Made by a program: the position numbers and the translations under genes
The notes under the pieces: generated by a model
Told to the model about the DNA's origin: nothing
The model's input: only the letters and a program-made list of their open reading frames with translations
Database searches by the model: none
Assembly (NCBI GenBank): GCA_022592445.1
Contig: JABYQR010000524.1
Coordinates: 1 to 23,123, forward strand
Source: Cytidiella melzeri
Lineage: Eukaryota > Basidiomycota > Agaricomycetes > Polyporales > Irpicaceae
Length of the DNA stretch: 23,123 nucleotides
Direction of reading: 5' to 3'
Part shown: one piece after another, positions 19,502 to 23,123 of the stretch
Layout: every line of letters starts with the position of its first letter
Numbering within the stretch: the stretch's first letter is position 1

Positions 19502-20171
19502 TGTTATACTGATAACCCTAAACAAGGGTGGAGAAGAGGAGGAGTGGAAGTGGAAGTAGATCTCCAACGACGACAACGAAGTCAAAGTTGATGATAAGCA
19601 GGCAAGCAGGCTCAGAGGCCAGATACTAGCAGTGCAAATGACAGAGTGAATAAGGTATGATACTAAGTTACATGCAGTAACTCACCTAGCAGTGCAAATG
19701 ACAAAGAGGTCAAGATGCAGAGCTAGGGAGGGTAAGGGCTACTATATATACTGTTGCTGGGTGGTCTGTGCACCAGTTCCCACACTAGGGACTGGAGTAA
19801 CTGTGGGGCTGGAGTAACAATAGAACAATAAAGGACCAGGGTAACTGTTAAAGACCAGGGTGCGTAGAACAATGGAGCTAGGACAATAAGACAATAGAAC
19901 AATAGAAACTGGGGGAATCCCTGGGGAATCCCTAACAATGGAATGAGAACAATAGAACAATAGCCTAGGTTGATCTGCAACCGCTCCAGATGGAGTCTAG
20001 GGTTTGGGTCTGGACAATTGATAAATAAGCCAGGATGTCACGTGACCCGGGTTAGGGTTAGGTCCGGTTAACACTTCTAGCCAGAAAATAAGCGCTCTAG
20101 ATAGGCACCTAATGCTATACACTTGCGACAAATGTTGGAAAAATCCGGTCTCTGTTGGACTATCCATGTCA
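19502..20171 (-). mobile_element. LTR-A, copy in the right repeat
   Basis: Same sequence as 1770-2439, with its TATA box near 19742-19752. It lies 189 bp upstream of the gag segment on the minus strand, the expected position of a 5' LTR for the gag-pol at 14786-19312, yet it does not resemble LTR-B at the other end of that element. Confidence 0.7.
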
Positions 20172-20174
20172 AGA

Positions 20175-20203
20175 TGTGACCTTTTTGTCCCCCAAAGTGT
20201 GGG
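20175..20203 (-). other. Purine-rich PPT-like tract, copy in the right repeat
   Basis: Same as 2443-2471, again directly upstream (minus strand) of the LTR-A start. Confidence 0.45.
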
Positions 20204-20561
20204 AATATGATGGCAGAATACAGACAGTAACAGTGTCAATATCAAAACAATGAATTTAGCTGATAGTATCACACTGGCTTTGTTATCAGCCATTTATAAC
20301 TTTGCATCAGATCACTGTTGCAATCAATAAGCAGTTTTTGAATTTTACAGACTGAATATGGGTACAAATCTGTACATATAATACACCATTGGATAGCTCT
20401 GTCTTGGAGCAACATCCTGGCCCAAACATCCTGTCAAATGAAGTGGAATTGAGCAAGTTATGGCCAGTCTACTGAAAAAAGTCATCCAGACTCAGATTCA
20501 AACTCCACTCCTGCTGGCAAATGATGTCAAATTCTGGTCAGGTTGATGTGCAGCAATATAC

Positions 20562-21687
20562 AGACATTGCTTGCTCTCTGAACAAGGAATGCAATAGTAA
20601 GACATGCCACACGTAGTGTTGGCTCTGAGCAAGGATTACCAGTACTTCGGAAGCTAAGTAAAAGCTCTCAACCCCTACATTCTGGAACAATGTGAATTTG
20701 TGGCTGCATCAGCAGTGAGTGCTGTATCTAATGGTTCCACAAGTTTCACAACTGTTAATTGCTCTCTGAGCAGGAGTTACAATCAGAACACAGCCTGTGG
20801 CAGTTCCAATGGGGGTGAGGCAGTTCAGACATCAACAGGACATGGTTGCATCAGCAGCAAGCACTGCGTCAAATTGTTGCACAAAGTTTGACAACCATGA
20901 GTTGCTCTCTGAGGAGGAAATAAAATCAGAACATAGCCTGTGGCAGTTCCAATGCGGCTGAAGCAGTTCAGACATCAACGAGATGTGGTTTCAGCAGCAT
21001 AAAGCACTGCCTTTGATTCTTCCATACAGTTTCACAACCACCAGTTGCTCCATAAGCAGGAGTTACAATCAGAACACAGCCTGTGGCAGCTCTGATGGGG
21101 GTGAGGTAGCGCAGATATCAGCTGGATGTGGTTTTATCAGCAGCCAGCACTGCATTCAATTGGTTTACAAAGTTTCACAACCACTGAGTTCCAAGGAGGA
21201 GTTACAGCTGTGGCAGTTTCAATGGGGGTGAGGCAGATCAGACATCAACAGTGCATGGTTGCATTGGCAGCAAGCACTGCATTCAATTGGTTCACAAGGT
21301 TTCACAACCACTACTCTCTATGCAGAAGTTACAATCAGAACACAATCTGTGGCGGTTTTAATAGGGGTGATGCAGCTCAGACATCAGCAGGACATGGTTG
21401 CATCAGCCACAACCACTGCGTCGGATTGTTGCACAAGGTTTCAGAACCATGAGTTGCTTTCTAAGGCGGAATTTAAATCAGAACATAGCCTGTGGCAGTT
21501 CTAATGGGGCTGAGGCAGTTCAGACATCAACAGGACGTGGTTTCAGCAGCATAAAGCACTGCCTTTAATTCTTCCATATAGTTTCATAACCACCAGTTGC
21601 TCCATAAGCAGGAGTTACAATCAGAACACAGCCTGTGGCAGCTCCAATGGGAGTGAGGCAGTGCAGACATCAACAGGACACATGTAA
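20562..21687. repeat. Satellite block A1, copy in the right repeat
   Basis: Same as 2830-3955, with seven marker motifs at the same spacings, shifted by 17,732 bp. Confidence 0.93.
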
Positions 21688-22477
21688 CATGTTCTACCAA
21701 TTGATATAATGAGACACCCTACAGCCCTTCATTCTTGAAGCAAGTAATTTTCTGGAATCAGCAGCAAACACTGCACAAGATTAATGACAAGATAGATGAA
21801 ATCCCTTGCTACCATTGGTGACTACCTTCATCAATTTATGGCTCCTTTTCCTGGAATCAAACTTATCAATTGTAGTACAGTCACTTTATCCCAGATCAAG
21901 TTGCCTATAAAAGGTGTCACCATTAGCAAATGCCCGTAACACAGTCAATATTCATGACCGGGTGGCTTGGTAAGATCCTTACCAGGAACACAGTTCTTTA
22001 CTGAGGTTGTTTTTGGTAACAAAGTCACAGGTGCAATCAACTATTCCATGCTATATGATTGATTCAATTTGCTATCAATACATAATCACTTGTAACCCTG
22101 CTCCTGCAGGTTACCAAATTGTATCTAGATTATTCAACATAGTTCAACACCATTAAGAAGAAGACGCATGTCAAACAATCTTTAACTCCATGCTCCACTC
22201 CACACACTTGTTTTAAATCTGTGCTCACAGCCATTGTTGCACTTCAAACAATACAGCACAGTCCCTCTTCTTTCATTTTTCATGAATGATTGTGTGCTCC
22301 AGTGAAGACAAACCACCAACTTACTAAACATTACTCATTGAAGAAGCTATTCCCAACAAAATTACTTGTTCAGGCTGCTACCAGCACCAAGTCCACTCAC
22401 AAATCTGGCTCAAAAATTAATATTTCATTCAATCTTCAGGAATTGTACTTGCCCCTTGCCGGCCTTGCTAACGCTAG
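21688..22477. repeat. Satellite spacer B1, copy in the right repeat
   Basis: Same as 3956-4745. It is far closer to that copy (no difference seen) than to B2 at 5517, which shows that the 17.7-kb repetition is much younger than, or of a different nature from, the spacer duplication. Confidence 0.88.
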
Positions 22478-23123
22478 TTGAAATCAGAACATAGCCTGTG
22501 GCAGTTCCATGGGGGTGAGGCAGTTCAGACATGAGCAGGATGTGGTTGCATCAGCATAGAGCACTGCCTTTGATTCTTTCATACAGTTTCACAACCACCA
22601 GTTGCTTTATAAGCAGGAGTAACAATCAAAAAAAAGCCTGTGGCAGGTCTGATGGGGGTGAGGCAGTTCAGACATTAACAGGGCGTGGTTGCATCAGCAT
22701 TGAGCACTGCCTTTGATTCTTCCACGCGGTTTCACACCCACTATTTGCTCTCTAAGCTGGAGTTACAACTGTGGCAGTTCCATGGGGGTGAGGCAGTTCA
22801 GGCATCAACAGTACATGGTTGCATTGGAAGCAAGCACTGCAATCAATTGGTTCACAAGGTTTCACAACCAGTACTCCCTAAGCAGGGGTTACAGTCAGAA
22901 CACTGTCTGTGGCAGTTCCAATAGGGGTGATGCAGCTCAGACATCAACAGGGCATGGTTGCATTGGCAGCAACCACTGCATTGGATTTTAAACTGTTCCA
23001 CAAAGTTTCAGAACCATCAGTTTCTCTCTAAGGAGGAGTTACAATCAGAACACAGCCTGTGGCAGTTCCAATGGAGATGAGGTAGCTCAGACATCAACAG
23101 GATGTGGTTGCATCACCATAGAG
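22478..23123. repeat. Satellite block A2, copy in the right repeat, cut by window end
   Basis: Same as 4746-5391. The window stops inside the unit that follows the fifth marker motif. Confidence 0.92.

Larger units (their letters stand above)
17733..23123. repeat. Right copy of the 5,391-bp long direct repeat
   Basis: The partner of 1-5391. It covers the gag N-terminal and capsid part, LTR-A, the purine tract, satellite block A1, spacer B1 and most of block A2. The repeat ends only because the window ends. All stops and frameshifts in gag are the same in both copies. Confidence 0.97.

Overview
The window looks like transposon- and satellite-rich DNA from a filamentous fungus, most likely a basidiomycete (Agaricomycetes). 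This rests on the style of the Ty3/Gypsy gag-pol, a Ty1/Copia relic with a half-tRNA-iMet type primer site, candidate introns of about 60 bp and low gene density. No bacterial features, rRNA, tRNA or CRISPR were seen. The species cannot be told from the sequence.

The largest-scale feature is that bases 1-5391 recur at 17733-23123 with no difference in any segment compared, and the repeat reaches both ends of the window. The sequence therefore has a period of 17,732 bp. It is either a circular molecule or contig read past its start, a tandem array of a 17.7-kb unit, or an assembly artefact. Everything in 1-5391 should be counted once.

Layout of one unit. (i) 1-1580 is the gag end of a decayed minus-strand Gypsy element, whose remainder lies at 14786-19312. 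(ii) 1770-2439 is a 670-bp LTR (here LTR-A) on the minus strand. (iii) 2830-7225 is a satellite domain: a repeat with a dominant 143-bp period in three blocks, separated by two diverged copies of a ~790-bp spacer. (iv) 7264-8385 is the one gene that looks intact: a TATA box, a leader with three candidate 58-63 bp introns spaced exactly 143 bp apart, and a 211-residue predicted secreted coiled-coil protein. (v) 8650-10250 is a graveyard of LTR fragments, including a second LTR-A copy in inverted orientation. (vi) 10250-12500 has no recognisable gene but contains three CT-rich segments. (vii) 12512-13197 is an interrupted ORF of unknown family. (viii) 13198-14094 is the 5' end of a Copia element, cut inside gag by LTR-B (14095-14785). 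(ix) 14786-19312 is the Gypsy pol and gag on the minus strand, with stops, frameshifts and no integrase. Then LTR-A and the satellite begin again.

No pathway links these genes. The retroelements are dead copies. The most interesting biology is the possible common origin of the 143-bp satellite and the 143-bp-spaced intron/exon modules in the leader of the secreted-protein gene, together with the 17.7-kb periodicity. Intron positions, LTR edges and family assignments were made by eye, without alignment or database search.
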